Shown one piece after another: positions 48,532 through 56,797 of a stretch of 64,000 nt of DNA (the first letter of the stretch is position 1; each line of letters begins with the position of its first letter). The DNA is taken from positions 1-64,000 of the IMG/VR virus record IMGVR_UViG_3300045017_000165; one strand, 5' to 3'. The translations under genes and the position numbers were made by a program. The notes beneath the pieces were generated by a model that saw only the letters and a program-made list of their open reading frames with translations, ran no database searches and had not been told where the DNA came from. The DNA comes from a virus.

Positions 48532-50589
48532 ATGCCAGGTCTTGAGAACCTTTTTGCCGCCGAACCCAAACTTCCTTCAGTTCAAACGCTTAAGATGCCA
48601 GAGAATCCTCAAGAATGGGCAGAAGCCATAACGGTCGCTGCCAGAGAACGCTATCCTGATTTAGCTCATCTACCACTTGTCATTGAATTCCGTAAAAAAG
48701 ACGAGCAAGCCGGCACCGCGGTAGGGGCTATTCACGTTACAAGCGACGACGATAAAAAAACAATCTTTCTCCCGATCGTCATTAAAAAGTTTGAACTATC
48801 ACCTCTCGACGTATGGATGGAAAAAGACACCCAAGCCATTCACCCCATTAAGCCGGATACTTTTAAAAAGGCGTTCTTTAATCCGTCTTCAGCTAAAGGA
48901 CTCGATGTCCGCCCTACAGATGTAGCCGGTCAGTACTTCAACGACCCCTCCACTTGGAGTTCCAACTATCCACCACTCCAAGGTCGATACAGCTACGCTT
49001 CTGCTGGTTATCCAATTCTTGATAGCATTAGCGACACCATCCGAGAAAAAGAGCTGAAAGAGTTTCGTGAAACCCTGCAAAAAAATGCCTTCGTTCTAGC
49101 TAAATTTAAACGCGGTCCTCACTACGAAGTAATTCAAAAGCTAGCGGCTAAAATTCCTACTAAGGATCCCGACTACGTAGCTTCTGCCACTAAGCTTATT
49201 CCGGTGGGAGCGGCTAGCATTAAACGTGAGGGTAAAGATAAGTATTCGGTCCTTTCCATGGCAGACCAAATGTTTGATCTCGCTGCTAGTGAATATCTGG
49301 ACGAGTATAACTGCCGTAACTGGCTTTCAAAAATTACTGCCTTTTGTAAAGACTCTATCCACGACCTTCCACAACAAGGAGAAAAACTCCTTGTAACGAA
49401 ACCGGCTCCGAAAGGAACCGTTTATCTATTTGATCAGACAAAATACTCCCCGGTCAGCGCTGACGAGTTCGCAGCATACGTAGTAAAGACTAAAACCGGT
49501 GTTCAGTCACACGGCGTAGTTTTCCCAAACGTGGTTGAGTTCAACGGTGATAAGGCTCCTGTAAAACTTTTCGTCAGTCAGTCACACTGCAGTTTCCAGA
49601 CAAACATCGCCGGAGAAAAGAAACCAGATAGCGAAATGATGGCTAAAGTTCTTAAGCCATCCGCCGCTAGAGTGGGGCAGACCGGAACATTCGTATTTAT
49701 TGACGATGGTCAGGCAATCGCCACCGTCCCTGTCACAATCAAGGCGATCGAAGAATACGGTCAAGCCCGTATTACCGCAATCAAACTGGATGGCACAAAA
49801 ATCAAAATTAGCCGCGGCTATTCCGACGATCCTCCAAAGATGACAGAAGCGTTGCCGTGTACTAAACCTGCTAAGACTAAAGATAAATTCCTAGATGTTC
49901 ACTCTATGATCGAGGATCGTCCTAAAGAATATACTATTCCAAGATCAATGATCTGGATTCCTATGGAAGGTTTCCAGGAAGTTTCTAGCTCTCCAAAAGA
50001 ATGGATGCAGAAAGAGGCTGCTAAGGTATCTCACGATCCGTTTAACATTCGCTATACAGGCATTGTTTATGAAGCCTATGGTAGTGATATCGAAAAACGC
50101 GCTTTCAGCGAAAGAGAGCTGAAAGTAACCCTAGCCAACAAAGGCGCAGACGCAGAGATGATCGACTCTGTTATCAAAGTTGCGAGGGCTAAAGGTAAAT
50201 GTTGTGTTCACGGTCTTCGACAGCTTAAGAAAAAAGCTGACATTATTAAAGTTGCAACAGATGCCTCCGCACGCTTAGAGAAAGCCTGCGCAGAGCTGAA
50301 GAGAGACTTAGTCAAGTTCGCGGCGGAAGTCGGCGACTCATCAATGACAGTTGATGCCATGTTGTCACTTAACTTTGTAAACCCCGAGAACTTGGCTAAG
50401 TTCGTTTCCTACAAGCCTGTGTTTGAGAAAGTCGCTGACTACCTGGCGGAGCTCTTGATGGCGGCAAGACTGGGTATTAAAGACATGTCCGAGAGTGCGC
50501 TAGTAACTGCGATCGCTCGTATTCAAGAAGTAATCGATGGTCTAGCTAAAGTTCAAACAAGCCTTAGCGGATCAGGAGAAAAGGTTTAA
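48532..50589 (+). CDS. Large virion-type protein, 685 residues
   Basis: A soluble mixed protein. The first 250 residues are alpha/beta ('PLVIEFRKKDEQAG', 'KFKRGPHYEVIQKLAAKIP'), the middle (about 290-480) is beta-rich, and the C-terminal 190 residues are helical with a C-C pair ('GKCCVHGL') and repeated K(V/F)A helix starts ('KVATDASARLEKA', 'VKFAAEVGDSS'). An 'MQKEAAKVSHDPFNIRYTG' segment near 500 is notable. No enzyme motif. Behind its own promoter and followed three bases later by a GLEKTS protein. Probably a head or internal protein. Confidence 0.55.
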   Translation: MPGLENLFAAEPKLPSVQTLKMPENPQEWAEAITVAARERYPDLAHLPLVIEFRKKDEQAGTAVGAIHVTSDDDKKTIFLPIVIKKFELSPLDVWMEKDTQAIHPIKPDTFKKAFFNPSSAKGLDVRPTDVAGQYFNDPSTWSSNYPPLQGRYSYASAGYPILDSISDTIREKELKEFRETLQKNAFVLAKFKRGPHYEVIQKLAAKIPTKDPDYVASATKLIPVGAASIKREGKDKYSVLSMADQMFDLAASEYLDEYNCRNWLSKITAFCKDSIHDLPQQGEKLLVTKPAPKGTVYLFDQTKYSPVSADEFAAYVVKTKTGVQSHGVVFPNVVEFNGDKAPVKLFVSQSHCSFQTNIAGEKKPDSEMMAKVLKPSAARVGQTGTFVFIDDGQAIATVPVTIKAIEEYGQARITAIKLDGTKIKISRGYSDDPPKMTEALPCTKPAKTKDKFLDVHSMIEDRPKEYTIPRSMIWIPMEGFQEVSSSPKEWMQKEAAKVSHDPFNIRYTGIVYEAYGSDIEKRAFSERELKVTLANKGADAEMIDSVIKVARAKGKCCVHGLRQLKKKADIIKVATDASARLEKACAELKRDLVKFAAEVGDSSMTVDAMLSLNFVNPENLAKFVSYKPVFEKVADYLAELLMAARLGIKDMSESALVTAIARIQEVIDGLAKVQTSLSGSGEKV

Positions 50590-50592
50590 TTA

Positions 50593-50820
50593 ATGTTTAC
50601 GCTAGGACTAGAGAAAACTTCAAAAGTGCTTTCAGCTAAAGGTAGAAAGCATATTAAAGAAGAAAACTTTGCGCTTCCAGGAAGACGATATCCAATTCAC
50701 GATGCGGCTCACGCTCGCAATGCTCTAGCTCGAGTCGCTCAGCACGGTACTCCTGAGGAGCAAGCGATCGTAAAAAGAAAAGTGGAAGCAAAGTTCCCTA
50801 GTATTGGCGACAAAAGCTGA
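50593..50820 (+). CDS. Small protein with F..GLEKTS N-terminus and 'PGRRYPIHD' domain
   Basis: 75 residues. It begins 'MFTLGLEKTSKVLSAKG', a variant of the shared head-region motif. The rest carries 'ALPGRRYPIHDAAHARNALA', followed by 'RVAQHGTPEEQ' and a final 'KFPSIG'. This helical domain is common in phage and bacterial proteins, often as a C-terminal appendage, and its function is unclear to me. The fusion shows that the N-terminal motif can be attached to an unrelated, widespread domain. Confidence 0.72.
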   Translation: MFTLGLEKTSKVLSAKGRKHIKEENFALPGRRYPIHDAAHARNALARVAQHGTPEEQAIVKRKVEAKFPSIGDKS

Positions 50821-50841
50821 TAGTGGAGTCAAGAGAATTCG

Positions 50842-51810
50842 TTGACTTCCCGTTACTCCTGGCTCAATACTTTAGGTATGGGTGTACCTTTCCACCGATA
50901 TCTGACGTGGCTATGCTTTAAAGAGCTAGAAGATGAACAGATCCGCTCTTTTTTTGAAAATTTTACCATCCCATGCCCATCCAAATCAATGATTGAAGAG
51001 TACCGCACAAAGGCTGAGGGAATTCTTGTATCCTCTGCTACTAGGCGGCGTGTTAAAGCACTAAAGTACGATGCTTCTGACGCACTGATACTAGAGAAGT
51101 TTGGGCTTGGTGAGACGTATAAAAGGGATGTGGGCGGCATAGCTGGCGAACCTAAGCTTAAGGCAGCTTGGGATGAGGTGTTCAGTGTTCTTGAAAACCC
51201 CCTAACTAGAGTAGCGATGGACTGTGCTTTTTTATGCAGATACTCTCCTGAGGATCTGTCGCAGATACTACCTGAGATGCTAGGAACGAGCTGCACGTCT
51301 GCTGGAGTGGCACTCTACCGGAAGTACTTCTTCGATTACTCTTCGATGAGTAGAAGCGACTGGAAGGACTTTCTAGCCCTCACTGAGGACGTGCCCTACG
51401 TACACGTTAGGTATTACACGGCGCTTACAAAGCCTAAGGAAGAGACTCTGTTCCTGGTGGGGATACCAACTAAGCCCGACTTCTCACGGTTCTTAAAGAA
51501 CGTGCTAGCTACCGCGGATTTTAAATTTAAGTACTACTCCAGGCTATCATCTCCGGATAGTGACGCTCAGGCTAAGACTTGGGCTAAGGTTGGGTTTGAG
51601 GCTGGGGTTAGATATGAGAAGGTGTCGACTGGCGACGTGACTGACTTCTCGTCGGCGGTGCAGACTGAGTTCGATATGCTTGACCCCACGTTCCAGACGA
51701 TCGATAACGACCTTCTTAGCCAAGTGAAGACGCAAGCATCGGTGGAAGAAAAGCCTACGTCCGCCCCTGCGTTACCTGCCGAACAGACCTATAATATGAA
51801 CGACGTTTGA
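50842..51810 (+). CDS. Protein preceding terminase, possible small terminase subunit
   Basis: 322 residues, mostly helical. I use the TTG at 50842, which has AAGAGAA upstream; an ATG 12 codons later lacks a better site. The N-terminal 90 residues contain a helix-turn-helix-like run ('ATRRRVKALKYDASDALILE'), and the C-terminal 50 are acidic and disordered ('EEKPTSAPALPAEQ'). Its place before the large terminase and a repeat-rich non-coding stretch fits a DNA-recognition subunit. That is a guess from position; I do not recognise the family. Confidence 0.5.
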   Translation: MTSRYSWLNTLGMGVPFHRYLTWLCFKELEDEQIRSFFENFTIPCPSKSMIEEYRTKAEGILVSSATRRRVKALKYDASDALILEKFGLGETYKRDVGGIAGEPKLKAAWDEVFSVLENPLTRVAMDCAFLCRYSPEDLSQILPEMLGTSCTSAGVALYRKYFFDYSSMSRSDWKDFLALTEDVPYVHVRYYTALTKPKEETLFLVGIPTKPDFSRFLKNVLATADFKFKYYSRLSSPDSDAQAKTWAKVGFEAGVRYEKVSTGDVTDFSSAVQTEFDMLDPTFQTIDNDLLSQVKTQASVEEKPTSAPALPAEQTYNMNDV

Positions 51811-52317
51811 GCAAACCGCTCGGGTATTGTTCTTTCAGTTTTATGCAAGAGCGACCCCGTTTTATGCAAGCTATTCCAAGAATTGACGCGGTGCTCAGGT
51901 CATTCGTAGAAAAAGCCACTGTCAATTCTTTGACAAAGTTTTGAGATTTTGTCAAAACTTTGACTAACGCACTGTTTCGTATTTGTGCATGCATGCGAAA
52001 TGACGCGCCCTCTCTGGAACGAGCAGGTGCGTTAGTGTAGCGTAATTTCAAGTGAATTTTATGACGCGGTGTTTCGTATTACTATTCCATTCCTATAAGT
52101 AAGGTCTTATAGGGATAAAAAATTTTAATGGGGCGCGCTCCCGCGTTTTTCTTTTCCCTACAACCCTTGTGATATTTGGTCTTGAATAGCTTGAATAGAA
52201 ATACGAATCGGTGCGTCACAAATTGCTCCGTGCGTCTAACGCGTCAATACCTGATCGACCAGTCAGGTATTTCAATACTCAGTTGCAATACCCGTTGACT
52301 GCGGTGATAACTAAAGT
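51811..52317. other. Gene-free region with direct and inverted repeats before terminase
   Basis: 507 bases without a credible gene. TTTTATGCAAG occurs at 51839 and 51860, 21 bases apart. TGACGCGGTG occurs at 51884 and 52062, and TGACGCG again near 52001. A 17-base element, ACGC..TGTTTCGTATT, occurs at 51967 and 52064. Inverted repeats are CAAAGTTTTGA/TCAAAACTTTG (51934-51962) and AATACCTGA/TCAGGTATT (52246-52271). Short CAATAC copies occur near 52245, 52273 and 52285. Such clusters are seen at phage packaging sites, origins or operators. Confidence 0.55.
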
Positions 52318-55260
52318 ATGGGAGACTCAGAGTTAGATTTCTTGCGCAGCGGCAGTACTGACGAGATAGAAGCCAACAGAGCAGCTTCCAGCGATGAGAG
52401 ACTCAAATCTCTAGCCTCTCCGGAACGCGTCGCCAAAGTCATGTCTGCGCTTAAATCTGATGGCTCCACCAAGACCCTGATCAAGGCTAAGAAGTCAGAC
52501 TGGATACGAGCCCTGATCCACCTCGACGGCACTAACTTCGACTTCTCTGGACGCGACTACCTAAAACAGATCTACGATACGAAGCATCCGCATAAACTTC
52601 TTGTCACGGGGCGTCAAGTTGAAAAATGTCAACCGATTTGGTCAACTATTCACAGAAGCGATGGGGGTGAATGTCGCATAGATGAACTTCGCTTAGGGGA
52701 CTCTATCTGCGCCATGAACCAAGGGGGCATACAGACGCAGGACTTAGTGTTAGCCTCGGAATCTAACGGTGTTAAAAAGTGTCTTCGCATAAAAACTCGC
52801 CTAGGCTCTACGATTGAAGCCACGTTGAACCACCCCTTTAGAAAACTACTCACATGGGAGCAAGCCTCTAAGCTAATAGTTGGTGATAAAATCGCGGCAC
52901 TTCGCAGTGTAGGGTTTTTTGGAGATAAGCAAAACGATCTGGCGATGGTAGTGGGGCTTCTGTTTGGAGATGGAAGCTTCAGTAATAGACTCATTTCGCT
53001 GGCGTGTGGAAGAGCTCCTATCCAAGAACTATTTGAAAAAGAGTATATTAGGCTAGAGGGTATAGCGCCTAAGTTTAGTTTGTCGAAAGGCTCAAAAACA
53101 CAACGAACCTATCGAGTCAGTGTCTCTACTAAAATAGCAGCGTGGTTCTACGAGCACGATCTGATAGGTATGGTTGCAAGCATCAAAAAATTACCCGCCG
53201 AAGTTTTCTCTTACAATAAAGAGTCAACTCGAAATTTGATCCGAGGACTTTGGGCAACCGATGGGCATTGTAAGAACGTAACCTCTTCTAAGATTGATTT
53301 AGTTTACTGCTCCACTAGCGAAACACTTGTTAGACAAGTGAGACTACTACTAAGAAAGTTTGGAGTTCTTACAACACTTCGTACGTATAAGCCCCAGCGA
53401 GGACAAAAAGCATTCCTTATTAGAGTAGTCACAAGAAAATCCATAGAAGCTTTTCATCGTGACATTGGACCTATTCCAGGAAAACCATTTAATATTCCCG
53501 GGTGTGAGAGCAATAGCAATTTAGATACTGTCCCTAGAGAAGTACTCAACGTATTGAAGAAAGCAAAACGTGCTGCCGGTTATGGTGGAAGATGGGGCAG
53601 CGACAACAAATGCTTTGAGCGAGATTCAGGGTTCCGGTTTAAGTCAAATTATTGCCCAACATTTGAGAAGTTAGCTGCTGCGCAGTCTTTACTCAACAAC
53701 TCTACCATACAGAAAATCTTAGACTCGGATATTATTTGGGATGAGATTGTATCAATAGAGGATTTAGGAGACCAACCAACGTGGTCTATTCAAACCCAAA
53801 CAGAAACCTACATCTCTGATTTCATAGTCCAGCACAACTCTACAATGCTAGCTAACGAGATCATCATCAACTCGGTAGTGATACCTTATTTCAAAACTCT
53901 ATATGTATCGCCGTCGCATGATCAGACAAGACAGTTCAGCAACGGAAAGTTAAAGCCGTGGATCGAAGATAGTCCTCTTATTCAAAAGTACTTCCAGAAC
54001 TCTGCCGTATCAAAGCAGGTCTTTGAGAAGAGCATGTCAAACGGATCGATTGCGTTTCTCAGGTCAGCTTTTCTAAGTGCTGACCGAACACGCGGAATAT
54101 CTAGTGATATACTATGCTTAGACGAGATTCAGGACATTTTAACGTCAAATATTCCGGTCATTACCGAGACCTTATCGCATAGTAAGTATGGGTATAAGAT
54201 TTTCGCCGGCACTCCAAAGACTCTTGAGAATCCTATCCAGCAGTACTTTGAGATGTCTAGCATGTGCGAGTGGTTGATACCTTGTTTCGCACACTCGCCG
54301 CCGCACTGGAACTACATTGATGAGAAGAGTATCGGTAAGGACGGACCAATATGCAATAAATGCGGCAAGCCCATTAATCCTGCTGAAGGTAAGTGGATAG
54401 CATTCAATGATAGTCGAGATATTCTGGGGTTTAGGATTTCACAGATCATGGTGCCATGGATCTATCAGAATCCTCTGAAGTGGAAGGAGTTCTTGTGGAA
54501 GTACGAGAACCTTTCGAGAGGTATTTTTTATAACGAGTGCTTGGGTATTTCTTTTGACTCCGCAAGCAAGCCTATTACGCGCACTGAATTAGTTGAGTGC
54601 TGCTCGTCAAAACATCCACTACGCTATCATCCAGACTCCTTCACGCATAAGATAGATCTATTTGCCGGTGTGGATTACGGCGAGGGCTCGGACGGAACAG
54701 AACGGGGTATGAAAGGAAGGATGAAGAACGCTTCGTACACAGTTCTTACGATAGGAGTCTATCTCGACCCAACACATTTTCATTACTTATTTATGAAACG
54801 GTATACTGGAGAGGAAGCTCTCCCAGCTAACTGTATCGGTGACATTATAAATATTGCACGAGCGTTTAGGGTTAAGTGCGTTGGTGCTGACTGGGGTCAT
54901 GGATGGGGAGTTAATGAGCAACTGGAAACTGCTCTCGGAAAGTCGCGCGTAATTAAGTTTCAATACGTAGGTAATCAGCGCGAGCGTAAAAAGTTTGATG
55001 AGATAGGACTTAAATACCAACTAGGTAGAACAGAAGTGATGACAGACTTTTTTACAGCAATAAAAAACCACCACATAATTTTTCCGGCATGGGAGTCAGT
55101 TAAAGATTATCTGTGTGATATCGAACATGTTTACGCCGAGTACGGAGATGGGGGAAGGTCGCTTAAGTATGACCACAAACCATCGGAGCCTGATGACGCG
55201 CTTCACTCAATGATTTATTGTAAGGAAGCCGCGGACAACTATTTCGGTAAGCACAAATAG
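52318..55260 (+). CDS. Terminase large subunit, intein-interrupted
   Basis: A 980-residue precursor, 576 residues once the intein (104-507) is removed. The ATPase Walker A is split: 'TGRQVEK' lies before the intein and 'STMLANE' after it. Walker B is 'ILCLDEIQD'. A Cys-pair region follows ('CNKCGKPINP'). The RNase H-like nuclease carries 'AGVDYGEGSDG', 'CVGADWGHGW' and 'PDDALHSMIYC'. The enzyme cuts concatemers and pumps DNA into the head through the portal at 32631. The start has a poor ribosome binding site. A strong terminator follows. Confidence 0.93.
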   Translation: MGDSELDFLRSGSTDEIEANRAASSDERLKSLASPERVAKVMSALKSDGSTKTLIKAKKSDWIRALIHLDGTNFDFSGRDYLKQIYDTKHPHKLLVTGRQVEKCQPIWSTIHRSDGGECRIDELRLGDSICAMNQGGIQTQDLVLASESNGVKKCLRIKTRLGSTIEATLNHPFRKLLTWEQASKLIVGDKIAALRSVGFFGDKQNDLAMVVGLLFGDGSFSNRLISLACGRAPIQELFEKEYIRLEGIAPKFSLSKGSKTQRTYRVSVSTKIAAWFYEHDLIGMVASIKKLPAEVFSYNKESTRNLIRGLWATDGHCKNVTSSKIDLVYCSTSETLVRQVRLLLRKFGVLTTLRTYKPQRGQKAFLIRVVTRKSIEAFHRDIGPIPGKPFNIPGCESNSNLDTVPREVLNVLKKAKRAAGYGGRWGSDNKCFERDSGFRFKSNYCPTFEKLAAAQSLLNNSTIQKILDSDIIWDEIVSIEDLGDQPTWSIQTQTETYISDFIVQHNSTMLANEIIINSVVIPYFKTLYVSPSHDQTRQFSNGKLKPWIEDSPLIQKYFQNSAVSKQVFEKSMSNGSIAFLRSAFLSADRTRGISSDILCLDEIQDILTSNIPVITETLSHSKYGYKIFAGTPKTLENPIQQYFEMSSMCEWLIPCFAHSPPHWNYIDEKSIGKDGPICNKCGKPINPAEGKWIAFNDSRDILGFRISQIMVPWIYQNPLKWKEFLWKYENLSRGIFYNECLGISFDSASKPITRTELVECCSSKHPLRYHPDSFTHKIDLFAGVDYGEGSDGTERGMKGRMKNASYTVLTIGVYLDPTHFHYLFMKRYTGEEALPANCIGDIINIARAFRVKCVGADWGHGWGVNEQLETALGKSRVIKFQYVGNQRERKKFDEIGLKYQLGRTEVMTDFFTAIKNHHIIFPAWESVKDYLCDIEHVYAEYGDGGRSLKYDHKPSEPDDALHSMIYCKEAADNYFGKHK
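52627..53838 (+). mobile_element. Canonical intein with LAGLIDADG endonuclease in terminase Walker A
   Basis: 404 residues between Lys and Ser of the ATP-binding loop. The first residue is Cys ('CQPIWSTIH'), block B is 'STIEATLNHPF' with the conserved His, and the end is 'DFIVQHN' followed by Ser: a complete class 1 intein. Endonuclease motifs are 'VVGLLFGDGSF' and 'LIRGLWATDGH'. Splicing would regenerate GRQVEKS. Insertion into the most conserved motif of the enzyme is typical of inteins. Confidence 0.93.
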
Positions 55261-55280
55261 ATAAAAAAACTAACAGTGTT

Positions 55281-55325
55281 GTATTAGCCGACCCCAACGC
55301 GAATCGGGGTCGGCTAATACTTTAT
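55281..55325. terminator. Bidirectional terminator after terminase
   Basis: A perfect 15-bp stem (GTATTAGCCGACCCC with its complement at 55306-55320) around a 10-base loop. T-rich sequence follows on the right, and an A tract lies to the left, between the convergent terminase and 55333 genes. Confidence 0.9.
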
Positions 55326-55332
55326 TTACGCG

Positions 55333-55956
55333 CTAGCTTTTCTTATCATTGAAAGCTCCCAGTCTCCAGCGAGCCAACGGTACAAATACCTCGCCCGGAT
55401 CTGGTAAGCGGTGTGAGTAGCATTGCGCACGCATTTCGTCGTAGTCAGAGTGCATAAGATTATCTGAACACCAACCCACTTTTAATAGCTCGGCGTTCAA
55501 TCCAGCGCTTGGATAATTGTTATCTGCTGACACACTAAAGAGTAACACTGGCAATATACTCCAGCTATTTGCGAGACAGATCTTTAAGATTTCTCTTAAG
55601 ATATGATCGCTTTCATAGCGTGAGCTAGAGCGTATAGCATTATCAAATTCACCATAAGATATAAGCTCCCCTCTAGCAGCTGTGAGTAAAAGAACATTAA
55701 GACCAGCTGCTATTCTGAAGCCTCTGAGTTCTCTTGCTCTTTCAATACCAACTTGGGTTGCTTTCTTATTGTCGTAGCCTGCTTTTTCTTCGCAGTCTGC
55801 GAGTGCTTTCTTATATGCATCGAACGATTTAATAGTAAGCATATAGCTTCCTTCATTTGATCCCTTATTTTTAAAACTGCGCCACATCGCGGGATCTTTT
55901 CCAGTGGCACACCTTTGGATATTTGGACCGATATAGCGCTCGGTTCCCACACGCAT
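55333..55956 (-). CDS. Hypothetical protein, 207 residues
   Basis: A soluble alpha/beta protein: basic N-terminal part ('RYIGPNIQRCATGKDPAMW'), a helical 'SFDAYKKALADCEEKAGYDN' stretch, a hydrophobic helix ('FRIAAGLNVLLLTAARGELI') and a compact C-terminal part. Not a membrane protein by length of hydrophobic runs. It follows the lipoprotein gene at 55963 by 6 bases in a leftward unit that ends at the terminator at 55281. Family not recognised. Confidence 0.6.
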   Translation of the reverse strand: MRVGTERYIGPNIQRCATGKDPAMWRSFKNKGSNEGSYMLTIKSFDAYKKALADCEEKAGYDNKKATQVGIERARELRGFRIAAGLNVLLLTAARGELISYGEFDNAIRSSSRYESDHILREILKICLANSWSILPVLLFSVSADNNYPSAGLNAELLKVGWCSDNLMHSDYDEMRAQCYSHRLPDPGEVFVPLARWRLGAFNDKKS

Positions 55957-55962
55957 TTGTTA

Positions 55963-56397
55963 TTACTCACTATCGGAAGACTCAGAGAGTTTAAGCTTCA
56001 TAAGTTCTTCGTCTAGTGTAGGAGCAGCTTCAAACCCTTCGATATTACCGCGCTTGTCGCAGCACTTACCTTTTGGTTTAGGTTCGTTTGGCGACAGCCC
56101 AACATATATACGAAGTGTTCGATACTTTTCCTCTGTATTGGCTTTATCTATGTTCAGATTTTTCAGTGCCTGTTCGAGCTCAGCTTTTTCAGCAATAAGA
56201 CGTTTTTCTCTCGCTTGAACTTCTTCAACGTCTATGTGAACAACGGCACCGCTTTTAGTGATAGCCATGCCAGGTTTAATGTGTTCTTCCTGCATAGCAT
56301 TTTCCATTGTGCGCATCTCTTTATACACTGGCTGAGATGCACACGCGCTTAGGATAACAAGAGACACTGACGCAACCATTAGTGTTATGTTTTTCAT
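55963..56397 (-). CDS. Small lipoprotein with coiled-coil, 144 residues
   Basis: A type II signal peptide 'MKNITLMVASVSLVILSAC' with a clear lipobox (LSAC). After it come 'HIDVEEVQAREKRLIAEKAE' heptads forming a coiled-coil (about 52-92), a Cys pair in 'KGKCCDKRGN', and an acidic tail. Its size and layout could suit an outer-membrane spanin, but it is in the leftward, early-type region. An exclusion or envelope-stress role is an alternative. The AGGAGGATG site precedes the ATG. Confidence 0.7.
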   Translation of the reverse strand: MKNITLMVASVSLVILSACASQPVYKEMRTMENAMQEEHIKPGMAITKSGAVVHIDVEEVQAREKRLIAEKAELEQALKNLNIDKANTEEKYRTLRIYVGLSPNEPKPKGKCCDKRGNIEGFEAAPTLDEELMKLKLSESSDSE

Positions 56398-56467
56398 AAC
56401 ATCCTCCTATTTGTTTCAGTTACTTGTTTAATTAACTCGACCTGACTGTGTTTAAATCTTTAATTAA

Positions 56468-56511
56468 GACGTACCAACGAGCTGATGAACAGCAGTACTC
56501 GTGGGTACGTC
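56468..56511. other. Long imperfect hairpin bordering the AC-phased array
   Basis: GACGTACCAACGAG pairs with CTCGTGGGTACGTC with one mismatch around a 16-base loop. No T tract on either strand. It lies 10 bases from the first AC slot of the array. Upstream to 56398 there is only the leader of the lipoprotein gene. Confidence 0.55.
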
Positions 56512-56521
56512 TCATTTCACT

Positions 56522-56758
56522 ACGACACGTCACTTGACATTACTTTAACCTCACGGAACTTTACCTTACTTCACATGACGGCACCACGACCATACTTTAC
56601 TCGACCATACGTTACCATGACTTTACTCTACTCAGCAGTACCATACGGTGCTTCACAGTACCCGCACGCCACTCGACTAAACGGTACCATACCTCCACAA
56701 CACAGAACGGCACAAAACCCCACCCCACATTACCAATACTGGACTGGACAGGACGACA
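56522..56758. repeat. AC-phased array 1: AC every 5 bp with periodic 6-bp steps
   Basis: Counted by hand, AC starts at 56522, 27, 32, 37, 42, then 48 to 83, 89 to 114, 120 to 160, 166 to 191, 197 to 232 and 238 to 258, always 5 apart within a run. Of 47 slots 45 hold AC; only 56635 and 56650 do not. Six single 6-bp steps give a mean of 5.13 bp. The three bases between AC steps are not conserved. There is no credible gene: the open frame here only reflects the biased composition. The minus strand shows GT at the same spacing. Confidence 0.9.
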
Positions 56759-56797
56759 CATAACCCTTACTGAAAGCCATCCATGGCAAACAAGTAG

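Noticed and set aside
56485-56763. 92-codon open frame on the plus strand
   Set aside because: It lies wholly in AC-phased array 1 and its His/Thr/Pro/Tyr-rich translation follows from the ACN and NAC composition. No ribosome binding site, and the neighbours run leftward.
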